Below are positions 25,493 through 33,919 of a stretch of DNA of 64,000 nucleotides, piece by piece. Made by a program: the position numbers and the translations under genes. The first letter of the stretch is position 1; the number at the start of each line of letters is the position of its first letter. Source of the DNA: Noviherbaspirillum aerium (lineage in GTDB: Bacteria > Pseudomonadota > Gammaproteobacteria > Burkholderiales > Burkholderiaceae_D); the NCBI RefSeq assembly GCF_008929045.1, contig NZ_VFAH01000008.1:186001-250000 (forward strand), in the 5' to 3' direction. Under the pieces are notes generated by a model. It ran no database searches. It saw nothing but the letters and a program-made list of their open reading frames with translations, and was not told the DNA's origin.

Positions 25493-27916
25493 TTGGCAAA
25501 AACATCGCGTGGATCAAGGTCTCGCAAGTCGTTCTTCAAGCCGTTCGCCAGCCGGCTCGGACAGGTCGGCGCCATCCTTCTTGGCTCTTTGGTGCTGGTA
25601 TGCGTGGTCATGTTCGGTTACATCACTCTGTTCGTGATGCCAAACCTGCCTTCGCTGGACGCACTCATCGATTACCGCCCGAAAATGCCGCTGCGGGTCT
25701 ATACCGCCGATGAGGTGCTAATCGGCGAATTCGGCGAGGAGCGGCGAGATTTCGTGCCCATCGCGGAAATGCCCGCAGTCATGAAGAGGGCGCTCCTGGC
25801 GATTGAAGACGACCGCTTCTACGAACACGGCGGCGTCGACTATATCGGGATACTGAGAGCTGGCCTGGCGAATCTGCGCAGCAGCCGCTCGCAGGGTGCA
25901 TCCACCATCACGATGCAGGTCGCCCGCACTTTTTTCCTTTCCCGCCAGAAGACTTACGCCCGCAAGCTTCATGAAATCGTGCTGGCTTATGAAATCGAAC
26001 GCAAGCTGAGCAAGGACCAGATTCTCGAGCTGTACATGAATCAGATCTATCTTGGCGAGCGGGCCTATGGCTTCGGCAGCGCGGCACGTGTCTATTTCGG
26101 CAAGCCGGTCAAGGAAATCACGGTGGCGGAGGCAGCGATGCTCGCCGGTCTGCCGAAAGCGCCGGCCGGCGCCAATCCGATTGTCAATCCGACCCGCGCG
26201 CGTCAACGCCAGCAATACATCCTCAAGCGCATGCGCGAACTCGGCTATATCAGCGAAGCGCAGTACGCCAAGTCCGCCCAGGAAAAGCTGCTCATACGCG
26301 GCGACCGCCGCCGTTTCAGCACGCATGCGGAATATGCGGCCGAGCTGGTTCGCCAGTACATGGTGGCGCAGTACAAGGACGACGTTTATACCCACGGTTA
26401 CAACGTCTATACGACCTTGAACAGCACCGAGCAGACTGCGGCTTATGAAGCGGTGCGCCGCGGAGTCATCGAATATGACCGCCGCCACGGCTATCGCGGA
26501 CCGGAAGGATTCATCGAGCTGCCGCGGGACGCGGACGACCGTGCCCAGGCTATTTCCGAAGTCCTGCTCAAGTATCCTGACAGCGATGAACTGCAGTCAG
26601 CCGTGGTGGTATCGGCGACAGCCAAACTGGTGAAGGCCGAATTGCTGTCCGGGGAAGACGTGGAAGTAACCGGCGACGGGTTGCGCTTCGCGGCGCCGGC
26701 CCTGTCGGGGAAAGGGCAGAACAAGATACGGCCCGGTGCCATCATCCGGGTAGTGCGCGACGCGAAGAAAAAATGGTGGATTTCCCAGCTGCCGGAAGTG
26801 TCGGCAGCGCTCGTCGGAATGAATGCGCGGGACGGCGCAATACGGGCCATGGTCGGCGGCTTTGATTTCACGCTCAACCAGTTCGACCATGTGAACCAGG
26901 CCTGGCGGCAGCCGGGCTCCACCATCAAGCCTTTCATCTACTCTGCCGCGCTCGAAAAAGGCTTCTCTCCTGGAACGCTGATCAACGATGCCCCCCTGAC
27001 CCTGAATTCCGGCGACTCCGGCGGGCAGAGCTGGGACCCACAGAACGATAACGGACAATATGACGGCCCGGTAAGCATGAGGACCGGTCTCAAGAAATCC
27101 AAGAACCTGGTTTCCATTCGCATCCTGCAGTCGATCTCGCCAATGTATGCGCAGCAGTATCTGACGAAATTCGGCTTCGAACAGGACAAGCATCCGGCCA
27201 ACCTCACCATGACACTCGGGACGGGGTCGGTCACGGCGATGCAGATGGCAAGCGGCTACGCGGTGTTCGCCAATGGCGGCTACCAGGTAAAGCCATTCCT
27301 GATCCAGAAGGTCGTCAACAACCGCGGTGAGGTTCTCATCAATTCCGAACCGGCGAAAGCCGGCGACGAAGCGGCTCGCGTGCTCGACGCCCGCAACGCC
27401 TTCATCATGGACAGCATGATGCGCGACGTGGTCAATGGCGGCACCGGCTTCGCAGCCAGCCAGAAACTCGGCCGGCGCGACTTGGCGGGCAAGACCGGCA
27501 CCACCAATGATTCCATCGATGGCTGGTTTGCCGGGTATGGCGGCGATATCGTCGCGGTGTCCTGGATGGGCTTCGACAAGCCCCGCTCGCTGGGTGGCCG
27601 CGAATTTGGCGGCACGGTCGCGCTGCCGATGTGGATCGATTACATGCGCACTGCGCTAAAAGGCAAGCCGCTGCTCGAACGCTCAGTTCCCGAGGGCGTT
27701 GCGCAGCTCGACGGTGACTGGATCTATCAGGAATACGCGAACGGCAATGCGGTTCGCTCGGTTGGCGTGGAGGATACTCGCAGTTTCTGGGAAAAATTAT
27801 TCGGAAACAGGCCGCAAGGCGCGGTTCCGGGGCCGGGTCCTGCGCCTGCTCCACCTCCAAGGCCTAGCCTGCCGGGTGACGACATGTCGTATCGCGGCGG
27901 CGGAGGCGGCGGATAA
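25493..27916 (+). CDS. mrcA: Penicillin-binding protein 1A
   Basis: An 807-aa class A PBP. A membrane anchor (about 24-48) is followed by the glycosyltransferase domain (EDDRFYEHGGVD near 105, with catalytic Glu; RSQGASTITMQVART; KEITVAEAAMLAGLP). The transpeptidase domain has the active-site GSTIKP near 475, SKN near 540, and KTGTTN near 668. It polymerises and crosslinks peptidoglycan. The start is TTG with GAGGGG upstream. The tail is rich in Pro and Gly and probably disordered. Confidence 0.96.
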   Translation: MAKTSRGSRSRKSFFKPFASRLGQVGAILLGSLVLVCVVMFGYITLFVMPNLPSLDALIDYRPKMPLRVYTADEVLIGEFGEERRDFVPIAEMPAVMKRALLAIEDDRFYEHGGVDYIGILRAGLANLRSSRSQGASTITMQVARTFFLSRQKTYARKLHEIVLAYEIERKLSKDQILELYMNQIYLGERAYGFGSAARVYFGKPVKEITVAEAAMLAGLPKAPAGANPIVNPTRARQRQQYILKRMRELGYISEAQYAKSAQEKLLIRGDRRRFSTHAEYAAELVRQYMVAQYKDDVYTHGYNVYTTLNSTEQTAAYEAVRRGVIEYDRRHGYRGPEGFIELPRDADDRAQAISEVLLKYPDSDELQSAVVVSATAKLVKAELLSGEDVEVTGDGLRFAAPALSGKGQNKIRPGAIIRVVRDAKKKWWISQLPEVSAALVGMNARDGAIRAMVGGFDFTLNQFDHVNQAWRQPGSTIKPFIYSAALEKGFSPGTLINDAPLTLNSGDSGGQSWDPQNDNGQYDGPVSMRTGLKKSKNLVSIRILQSISPMYAQQYLTKFGFEQDKHPANLTMTLGTGSVTAMQMASGYAVFANGGYQVKPFLIQKVVNNRGEVLINSEPAKAGDEAARVLDARNAFIMDSMMRDVVNGGTGFAASQKLGRRDLAGKTGTTNDSIDGWFAGYGGDIVAVSWMGFDKPRSLGGREFGGTVALPMWIDYMRTALKGKPLLERSVPEGVAQLDGDWIYQEYANGNAVRSVGVEDTRSFWEKLFGNRPQGAVPGPGPAPAPPPRPSLPGDDMSYRGGGGGG

Positions 27917-28072
27917 CGGCCTTTCGTTTTATCGAGTCCGATTATTCCTTCGACCGTCCTACGTGGCATCATTGCCGCCGCAACGCAGACAGGAATTCTC
28001 GCCGGTTCGCGACGCCTGTTTTTGAACGTGCAGGGTCGAGGCAAGGTCAGGGAAAAGCCATGTTTAAAAAAG

Positions 28073-28092
28073 TACTGTATTTCCGTACAGTA
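28073..28092 (+). promoter_or_regulatory. LexA (SOS) box
   Basis: TACTGTATTTCCGTACAGTA matches the LexA consensus CTGT-N8-ACAG exactly in both half sites and matches 16 of 20 positions of the E. coli 20-base consensus. It is the core of a perfect 10-bp inverted repeat (28070-28079 and 28086-28095). It lies 54 bases before the ATG of the 77-aa gene, a normal place for promoter control. Confidence 0.82.
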
Positions 28093-28103
28093 CTTGTGTT
28101 ACA

Positions 28104-28133
28104 TTAACTACTCATTCATTGGCAAGTAGTTAA
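28104..28133 (+). other. Leader hairpin touching the ribosome site
   Basis: TTAACTACT (28104-28112) and AGTAGTTAA (28125-28133) pair perfectly over a 12-base loop. The right arm ends where AAGGAG of the following gene begins, so it could modulate ribosome access in the leader RNA. Confidence 0.5.
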
Positions 28134-28145
28134 AGGAGAACTGAC

Positions 28146-28379
28146 ATGGCTTACCTGAACAACTCTTTCGGCACACGCTTTGGTCTTGAATATGCGCCGA
28201 TGTCCTTCCTGGTCCGTTTCGGCAAGCGTGAACTGTTCGTCTGCCGTGACTTCCGCAATCGCTACTACAAGGTCAATCCGGTGCTCGATTGCAGCCCCGG
28301 CGTCCAGGCGGGCCATGTGGAACTGCTGATTCTCCGTCGCTGGCTGGTGATCCTGTCCAAGGCGCGGAAATTCGCATGA
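28146..28379 (+). CDS. Small protein of unknown function under a LexA box, 77 aa
   Basis: A basic 77-residue protein with a strong AAGGAG seven bases before the ATG. It has FLVRFGKRELFVCRDFRNRYY in the first half and a hydrophobic, basic end (VELLILRRWLVILSKARKFA). There is no signal peptide or long membrane span. The LexA box and leader hairpin upstream imply induction on DNA damage. It is not like DinI, SulA or UmuD, and I do not recognise a family. The next gene converges from the other strand, so this is a one-gene unit. Confidence 0.85.
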   Translation: MAYLNNSFGTRFGLEYAPMSFLVRFGKRELFVCRDFRNRYYKVNPVLDCSPGVQAGHVELLILRRWLVILSKARKFA

Positions 28380-28388
28380 CCGGGCAAC

Positions 28389-28425
28389 TGCCGGGGATCT
28401 GTGGACAGCCTCCGGCATATTTCTT
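28389..28425 (+). terminator. Possible terminator after the 77-aa gene
   Basis: TGCCGG (28389-28394) and CCGGCA (28412-28417) can pair, with TATTTCTT following. The loop is long, so this is weak. Confidence 0.4.
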
Positions 28426-28443
28426 AGCTTGCGCATCGCAGAA

Positions 28444-29673
28444 TCATCCGAAAAACCAGTAGCACACCCCGATCGACGTAACAATGCCCGCCGCATCGGC
28501 AATCAGCGAACAGCTGACCGCGTGACGAGCCCGCTGGATACCGACGGATCCGAAGTACACCGCCAGTACATAGAAGGTCGTTTCCGTGCTTCCCTGCACG
28601 GTTGCGGCAACAAGCGCGGGAAAGCTGTCCACTCCACCGGATTTCATCAATTCGATCAGCATGGCGCGCGCCGCGCTTCCTGAGAAGGGCTTCACCAGCG
28701 CCGTCGGCAACGCATCCACGAAGCGTGTGTCGAGGCCGAAGGTCTGCACCAGCAAGCGCAAACCTTCCAGAAGAATGTCGAGCGCGCCGGACGCACGCAT
28801 CACTCCGACAGCGCACAGCATGGCCACCAGGTAGGGAAGCAGGTTGCGCGACACCTCGAATCCTTCCTTCGCTCCTTCGACAAAAGTTTCATAGACGGGA
28901 ATCCGGCGCAACGCGGCGAACGCCAGGAAGAACAGGATCAGCAGAAAGAGGACCAGATTGCCGAGCAGCGACGATACTGCTGCAAGCGCCGCCGCCGACA
29001 TGCCTGCCAGCACCGCGATGGCCGTGCCCAGCACCAGCGCCGTGCCGGCCAGCCAGGCAAGCACAACCGGATCCCAGAGACGGATGCGCTGCGCGATTGC
29101 CACTGCAACGAAGCCGGTCAGCATGGAGGCCGTGGTCGCAAGCAGTATCGGCAGAAACACCAGTGTGGGATCGCTTGCGCCCTGTTGTGCGCGGTACATG
29201 AAGATCGAGACTGGCAGCAGTGTGAGCGCAGACGCGTTGAGTACCATGAACAGCACTTGCGCCCGCGTTGCGGTTTGCGGATCGGGGTTCAGATCCTGCA
29301 GCGCGCGCATTGCCTTCAGGCCCATTGGCGTCGCCGCGTTGTCCAGGCCAAGGGCGTTGGCAGTCAGGTTCAGCGTCATGAGTCCCAACGCAGGATGCCC
29401 AGCCGGGACTTCCGGCATCAGGCGGCGAAACAAAGGGGAAAGGGCACGCGCCAGCACATCCACCACGCCGGCTTTCTCGGCGATCTTCAGAAAGCCCAGC
29501 CACAGGGTGAGCGTGCCGAACAGCAGAATCATGACTTCCACCGACAGCTTCGCCATGGCGAACAGGCTGTCGACCATGGCGGCAAATACGGCGGCGTTCC
29601 CCTCGAACAGCCAGCGCCCGAAGGCGCAAATGGCTGCAATGATGAAAAATCCCAGCCACAGGGCATTCAACAT
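28444..29673 (-). CDS. Nucleoside-recognition (Gate) domain membrane protein, SpmA-SpmB type fusion
   Basis: A 409-aa integral membrane protein with about ten segments. It carries two Gate-type halves, as if SpmA and SpmB of Bacillus were joined: TLNLTANALGLDNAATPMGLKAM near 100-122 (in part) and the later PTALVKPFSGSAARAML with GSTETTFYVLAVYFG. These motifs are shared with nucleoside transporters. The single-chain form is common in Gram-negative bacteria that do not sporulate; its substrate is unknown. AAGGAAG precedes the start. Confidence 0.88.
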   Translation of the reverse strand: MLNALWLGFFIIAAICAFGRWLFEGNAAVFAAMVDSLFAMAKLSVEVMILLFGTLTLWLGFLKIAEKAGVVDVLARALSPLFRRLMPEVPAGHPALGLMTLNLTANALGLDNAATPMGLKAMRALQDLNPDPQTATRAQVLFMVLNASALTLLPVSIFMYRAQQGASDPTLVFLPILLATTASMLTGFVAVAIAQRIRLWDPVVLAWLAGTALVLGTAIAVLAGMSAAALAAVSSLLGNLVLFLLILFFLAFAALRRIPVYETFVEGAKEGFEVSRNLLPYLVAMLCAVGVMRASGALDILLEGLRLLVQTFGLDTRFVDALPTALVKPFSGSAARAMLIELMKSGGVDSFPALVAATVQGSTETTFYVLAVYFGSVGIQRARHAVSCSLIADAAGIVTSIGVCYWFFG

Positions 29674-29871
29674 ACGCTTCCTTCTACATGACGATCACAG
29701 TAACAGACAGACTTTAACGCTTGGCAAGGCGAATACTGGTGCGGAGGAGAGCGGTTTCTACCATGCTGTTCAGCAAAGCATCAAGCTTGACGCGTGGCGG
29801 AGACTGCGCCGGCAAGCAAAGTCCTTCTCGCTGAAAAGAGCATAGTGACTGGCGTATCAAGAAGCCGGGCG

Positions 29872-30933
29872 TTACCTATTGACGATCTTCATGCGAGGCG
29901 AGAGCCAAGGCAAGGTCGGCCATTGCGGCAGATAGGATTTCAGGCGCAGGGCAGGACTTTCTACCAGATGCCAGGACAACAGCGCACAGAAGACTGTCAT
30001 CAGCACCGCCAGCGCCAGGCCCGATGCGAATGCGGTGTCCTTGTCCAATGCCCAGAGCACAGTCTGCTGCACCGGAAATGCATAGATATAGATGCCATAA
30101 GAAATATCGCCATATTTTCCGGCGTCTTTCAATCCTGGCGTCGACTGGCATCCGATAAGAATCGCGGCGCACGGAACGACCAGTACCAATGCCAGCTGCG
30201 GCAAGCCCGCTGCATGAAGTGCAAGTGCGATGGCCGCCGGTATGGCGAGCAGTAGAAACGACTTGCCTTCCCAATGCCGCCTGAACAAGTCCAGGCAGAC
30301 TCCGGCAAAGAAGTACAAACCGAAGTGAACCTGGTATCTATTCGGGTCCGGGTTGAAGGCAAAATAATGGATTCCCAGTGCGAAGGTAGCAAGCACAACC
30401 AGCACCGGCTTCCTCATCAAGCCGAGGCAGCCGGCGACGAGCAATGCGAAGTAGCAGCGCACTTCCAGCGGAATGGTCCAAAGGGAGCCGTTGACCGCCT
30501 TGGGGTAGATATTGTCTTCGAATACCCCGGGAAGAAAATAGCGGACCGTCGTTATCTTGAGATTACGAAGAAAATCCGTCAGGGCCGGGTGGGAGAAATA
30601 AGCCTGCGCATCGAGTGACGACACGGCGGGGCCCAGCACAAAAGCGGTCAGCAGGGTAGCTGCCGCCAGACCCGGCCAAATCCTTAAAAAACGTTTGGCA
30701 AGAAAGCGCAGCGGATTGGCATCCTGGCGCCAGCTCTGGGATACAAGAAATCCGCTGATTGAAAAGAAAACGAGCACCGCGAATGTCCCGGCGCTCATGC
30801 CGAAGATAGCCGGCTCGGGAAGGCCGCTCAACGCATATTGATGACTAAATAGGACGAGCAGTGCGGCTGCGATGCGCAGGAAATCAAAGTTGTTTTTTCG
30901 ATGGTCCCGGACGATGTCTTTAGATGAGTCCAT
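29872..30933 (-). CDS. Acyltransferase 3 family membrane protein
   Basis: A 353-aa protein with about ten membrane segments. The N-terminal FDFLRIAAALLVLFSHQY (active-site His), the FFSISGFLVSQS block and RFLRIWPGL are the OafA/NodX marks, and SLWTIPLEVRCYF lies in the middle. It probably O-acylates a surface sugar (LPS, capsule or exopolysaccharide) at the inner membrane. No other polysaccharide genes are adjacent. It marks the left edge of an AT-richer stretch. Confidence 0.9.
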   Translation of the reverse strand: MDSSKDIVRDHRKNNFDFLRIAAALLVLFSHQYALSGLPEPAIFGMSAGTFAVLVFFSISGFLVSQSWRQDANPLRFLAKRFLRIWPGLAAATLLTAFVLGPAVSSLDAQAYFSHPALTDFLRNLKITTVRYFLPGVFEDNIYPKAVNGSLWTIPLEVRCYFALLVAGCLGLMRKPVLVVLATFALGIHYFAFNPDPNRYQVHFGLYFFAGVCLDLFRRHWEGKSFLLLAIPAAIALALHAAGLPQLALVLVVPCAAILIGCQSTPGLKDAGKYGDISYGIYIYAFPVQQTVLWALDKDTAFASGLALAVLMTVFCALLSWHLVESPALRLKSYLPQWPTLPWLSPRMKIVNR

Positions 30934-31760
30934 GAGTTGAGTCCGATGACGGTGAGGGCGGTTCAGGCCATTGAAAAGGCGATCATTTTACATGCCGGGT
31001 TGGTTATCGGCATCCCTGTATCGACGTCCGAACCATTGCGCGCACGTGCGACAGTGCGACGATCAAAAACGCAGAAAGCGCTTGTGCAAAGCGGGGCCGC
31101 GCAGGAGAGAACTCCGCTACCGATTTATGAAACGCACAGGCATTTTCCCGGCGCAGGAATTGCATGAATCGACTGCCCATCGAAAAATTTGTCTCGATCC
31201 ATATGGTGCCGATCGACCAATTCACCCGAAAGAACATGATAGGACCCGGAGGCGAGATAATACGGTCGACTGCATACTCACGACCTATAGTCGCCGGCCG
31301 ACTTCTAGGGCCGTTAACGTAATTGGGGTAATGCGATTGGAATTAATCCAGATCCGTCGCACGGAACGCTGGGAACAATTTGCATCTTTTGACGTTTGTC
31401 CCGGAGACAGGATGCATTGAACGCTTCCGCATAAGGATATCGCTTGCGGGCATACCCCAACGCAACTCTTGGCAGTCAATTTCCATACCAATGCCTGCCA
31501 ATCGATGAGAGCGTGTCTTTTTCAAAAGCCAGCACGACGCCCGCCGCCCCTTGTTCGCAGACTCACTACTGGCTCCTCCCGCGCCTGTGGGCCGGAAAAT
31601 ACATTGTGCTCATATGTGATGACGTAACTTGGGACCGGCATAAGAGACCGTTAAGCGACAAATGGGAATTTGCTGCTGAACGAGAACCAAGTTTGTGCAA
31701 TGTTGACCTGCACTGAGAATCACTGCGGTATGGTTTCGTTGTTTTTACTTTCGCACAGCT
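30934..31760. other. Gene-poor accessory stretch
   Basis: About 830 bases without a supported gene. Several short frames exist on both strands (for example minus strand 31004-31237 and 31285-31525), but none has a ribosome site or a recognisable product. The composition is lower in GC than the flanks. It may hold decayed genes. Confidence 0.5.
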
Positions 31761-32189
31761 ATGCATTCGATTTTGTTTCCTGCCGATACTTATCAAGTCA
31801 GCCTGCGGCGGCGGTTTGGATATTTTGGTTACGCGCTTGTGATCATTCTTGGAATGATTCCTGGGGCGCGGTCTGAAGTAGGGGAGGTTGCGTCGAGCTT
31901 TTTCCTGCACTTCACAACGTACGCCTTCATTGCCGCACTGCTATTTACCGGCCAAGTTGGCAGTGCCGCCAGGAGGGTATGGCGTACTGTGATAATTGTT
32001 TCGTTGATGGGCGCTTTGGATGAATTTATTCAGTCGTTCCTGCCATATCGCCACGGCACGATTCATGATTGGTATGTCGACGTGGCTGCTGCCCTAATAA
32101 CCGCAGCCATATTGGCACAGTCATTCGTGAAGGCACAAAGAAGAGCAATCGCGGGAACGCATTCTCCCTCAGACGCCAAATCCAATTAG
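31761..32189 (+). CDS. VanZ-like membrane protein
   Basis: A 142-aa protein with three or four membrane segments. GALDEFIQSFLPYRHGTIHDWYVDVAAAL near 90-118 (in part) is the VanZ-family signature, in which Asp and Glu face the membrane. The family is named after a teicoplanin-resistance gene, but most members have no known role. The ribosome site is poor. It stands alone in an AT-richer region between two gene-free stretches. Confidence 0.82.
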   Translation: MHSILFPADTYQVSLRRRFGYFGYALVIILGMIPGARSEVGEVASSFFLHFTTYAFIAALLFTGQVGSAARRVWRTVIIVSLMGALDEFIQSFLPYRHGTIHDWYVDVAAALITAAILAQSFVKAQRRAIAGTHSPSDAKSN

Positions 32190-32245
32190 GCGATAGGCCT
32201 TGATTAAGGACTTGACTCTCGTAACGGAGGGCAAGTAAACGGACG

Positions 32246-32374
32246 TGACGAACTTAGCGTCGTCATGAGGGCATCCAGACATGACACCGCGAATGAAGAT
32301 TCGCGGTAACGCTAGTCAACATTCGAGAGATAAGACTAGTGAATGCATAACCATACCCGCTCCTATGCGGAGCG
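32246..32374. other. Run of hairpins, possible structured RNA or decayed repeat
   Basis: Three perfect stems follow one another: TGACGA/TCGTCA (32246-32265, 8-base loop), ACCGCGAAT/ATTCGCGGT (32286-32307, GAAG loop) and CGCTCC/GGAGCG (32358-32374). A fourth, larger stem follows at 32403-32434 and is listed apart. No reading frame of note covers them. Confidence 0.45.
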
Positions 32375-32402
32375 TGGCATGTTAGTCAAATGATTAAAAC
32401 CA

Positions 32403-32434
32403 TGAAGACTGGAAAAAGGAGTTTCCAGTCTTCA
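32403..32434. terminator. Hairpin between the VanZ gene and the 86-aa gene
   Basis: A perfect 13-bp stem, TGAAGACTGGAAA (32403-32415) and TTTCCAGTCTTCA (32422-32434), with a 6-base loop. On the minus strand it lies seven bases past the stop of the 86-aa gene and is followed by TGGTTTTAATC. It could serve both strands. Confidence 0.6.
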
Positions 32435-32441
32435 AGATGAT

Positions 32442-32702
32442 TTAATCAAAGCGCTTCAGTTTGTCGGGGCTTCGTCCCATCCAGGTACGCGGAGGCATGC
32501 ACAGATCTGAAGGTTGGGTGTCCTCATCACTCAATCTATACATTTTCGCCCAGATATTAATGCAGCGTGATACATCTTCGCGCGTTATCTCGTTCGAGTT
32601 TCCTTTGGCTTCGGGAGACTCGAAAAAGCTATTGATCTGAGGGGGAAGTTCAGTCCCGGAAACGTTTTTTTGCGGGAAAGAACGTGAGATGGATTTTTGC
32701 AT
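32442..32702 (-). CDS. Hypothetical protein, 86 aa
   Basis: A small soluble protein starting at an ATG with GCGAGG six bases upstream. It has a Ser/Pro-rich first half (PQKNVSGTELPPQINSFFES) and a helix in the second half (ITREDVSRCINIWAKMYRLSDED). No family recognised. The frame stays open upstream to 32846, but that part has no ribosome site. A strong hairpin follows the stop, which supports a real transcription unit. Confidence 0.6.
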   Translation of the reverse strand: MQKSISRSFPQKNVSGTELPPQINSFFESPEAKGNSNEITREDVSRCINIWAKMYRLSDEDTQPSDLCMPPRTWMGRSPDKLKRFD

Positions 32703-32851
32703 GTCGGCCTCGCTACAGTGCAGTGCACAAGAATTAGTATATGCCTCTGGCACCGCTGTGTAAAACAACTTACCCCATTTTTTAAACAAGGCATTGGGTA
32801 GCGTTGGTAGCGTGATACACCGGATCCGGCAGGCAATACTTAACATCTATC

Positions 32852-33103
32852 CTAGCGAACGTTGCGCCAGATTTCGCTCGGAGGGAAAAGATCTTCGACC
32901 GGTACATTCATGCCGAATTCGCGGTTTGCATACCGGCAGATGGCAGCGCCGATTTCGATGAACCTTTCCATCTCCCTTTCGCTTAACTTGTTAGAGACAG
33001 ACTCCAGATGCTTTGCCAGCAATGCAGAGATGCAATACAAATCTGTATCGGGTGCTTCCTCGTGCTCCTGCATCATTAGATCCAACAAACGGTACTTGTC
33101 CAC
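32852..33103 (-). CDS. Hypothetical protein, 83 aa
   Basis: A small acidic, all-helical protein starting with GTG, with a perfect AGGAGG five bases upstream. Features are MQEHEEAPDTDLYCISALLAKHLE and REMERFIEIGAAICRYANREFG, each given in part, which read as two amphipathic helices. No family recognised. It lies upstream of, and in the same direction as, the 86-aa gene, 149 bases away. Confidence 0.7.
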   Translation of the reverse strand: MDKYRLLDLMMQEHEEAPDTDLYCISALLAKHLESVSNKLSEREMERFIEIGAAICRYANREFGMNVPVEDLFPPSEIWRNVR

Positions 33104-33410
33104 GATGACCTCCTTGGCTTTTCGCAGTATAGGCAGTAATCACCACAGAGCAAGATGCGGCGCAATATGTATTGCAGGAAAGGATTCGTTAAGGAAAGAC
33201 ATATCGCCTAGGGTGTGAGCGATACACTAGATGGAGGGTATGAAGCGAGGGTGGGCAGACGCGCGGGTCAAAGCGGATTAAGATCCCTTCATGGCACGGC
33301 TGGACTATTAAATATTTAAAACGGGAATGCCATACTTAATGAAGCGAAGTAAATTGTCTGCCTTGATATTATTCAGATCGAGCCGAGTATATATTCAGCT
33401 GACATAATTA
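33104..33410. other. Gene-free AT-rich stretch
   Basis: No gene seen. It includes the promoter region of the 83-aa gene and an AT-rich run (ATTAAATATTTAAAA near 33307). Confidence 0.5.
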
Positions 33411-33435
33411 AAGGCGACATCGAGGATGTCGCCTT
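33411..33435 (-). terminator. Terminator of the Ala/Lys-rich protein gene
   Basis: A perfect 11-bp stem (AAGGCGACATC at 33411-33421, GATGTCGCCTT at 33425-33435) with a 3-base loop. On the minus strand TTTAATTATG follows. It lies 45 bases past the stop at 33481. Confidence 0.7.
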
Positions 33436-33480
33436 CCACCTTCATGGGCCAGTCAAACGAAGGTGTCGTCAATTACGGTA

Positions 33481-33804
33481 TCAATGTTTTTTGTCCGCGG
33501 CATCGGCATGCGCCTCGGCTTTGTCCTTCTTCGCCTTGGCCTCCGCTTTCGCTACCTTCTTTTCGGCTTTGGCATCAGCCTTGGCGGCTTTCTCCTCAGC
33601 CTTCGCATCCGCCTTTTCCGCCTTGGCATTGGCCTTTGCATCTGCCTTGGTTACGGGAGTTTCGACAGTCGTCGTTGTAGATGCTCCGGAGCTGATGCCG
33701 GCTGAAGATGCGGGCGTCGAGCCAACTGTCTCGGCAGTGCCGGTTTGAGCATATACGGAAGTGGCAAACAGTCCGGTAATAAGAGCGGCGACGAATTTAT
33801 TCAT
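33481..33804 (-). CDS. Exported Ala/Lys/Asp-rich low-complexity protein, 107 aa
   Basis: Residues 1-20 are a signal peptide ending VYAQ. A Thr/Ser-rich linker follows (to about 50), then a charged tail built of repeated Lys-Ala-Asp-Ala and Lys-Ala-Glu units up to the C-terminus, ending DKKH. The tail should be a single long helix or a disordered polyampholyte, in the style of TolA or histone-like stretches. AAAGGAA precedes the ATG. The function is unknown; it is probably periplasmic. Confidence 0.8.
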   Translation of the reverse strand: MNKFVAALITGLFATSVYAQTGTAETVGSTPASSAGISSGASTTTTVETPVTKADAKANAKAEKADAKAEEKAAKADAKAEKKVAKAEAKAKKDKAEAHADAADKKH

Positions 33805-33919
33805 TGAATTCCTTTCAAAGAAAATAAAAGTGACATCAACGTGTCACTACGTCAGACCGCATTCCTTAAAAAGATTCATTGTCACTATGTTATCAAGTGT
33901 AACGCCTGAAATATCTCCG

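Noticed and set aside
31004-31525. Overlapping minus-strand frames in the accessory stretch
   Set aside because: Parts look protein-like, but no start site, no family and changes of frame; too weak even for a pseudogene call.
33241-33282. Very short plus-strand peptide after an ATG
   Set aside because: Only about a dozen residues, with no homologue that I can recall.
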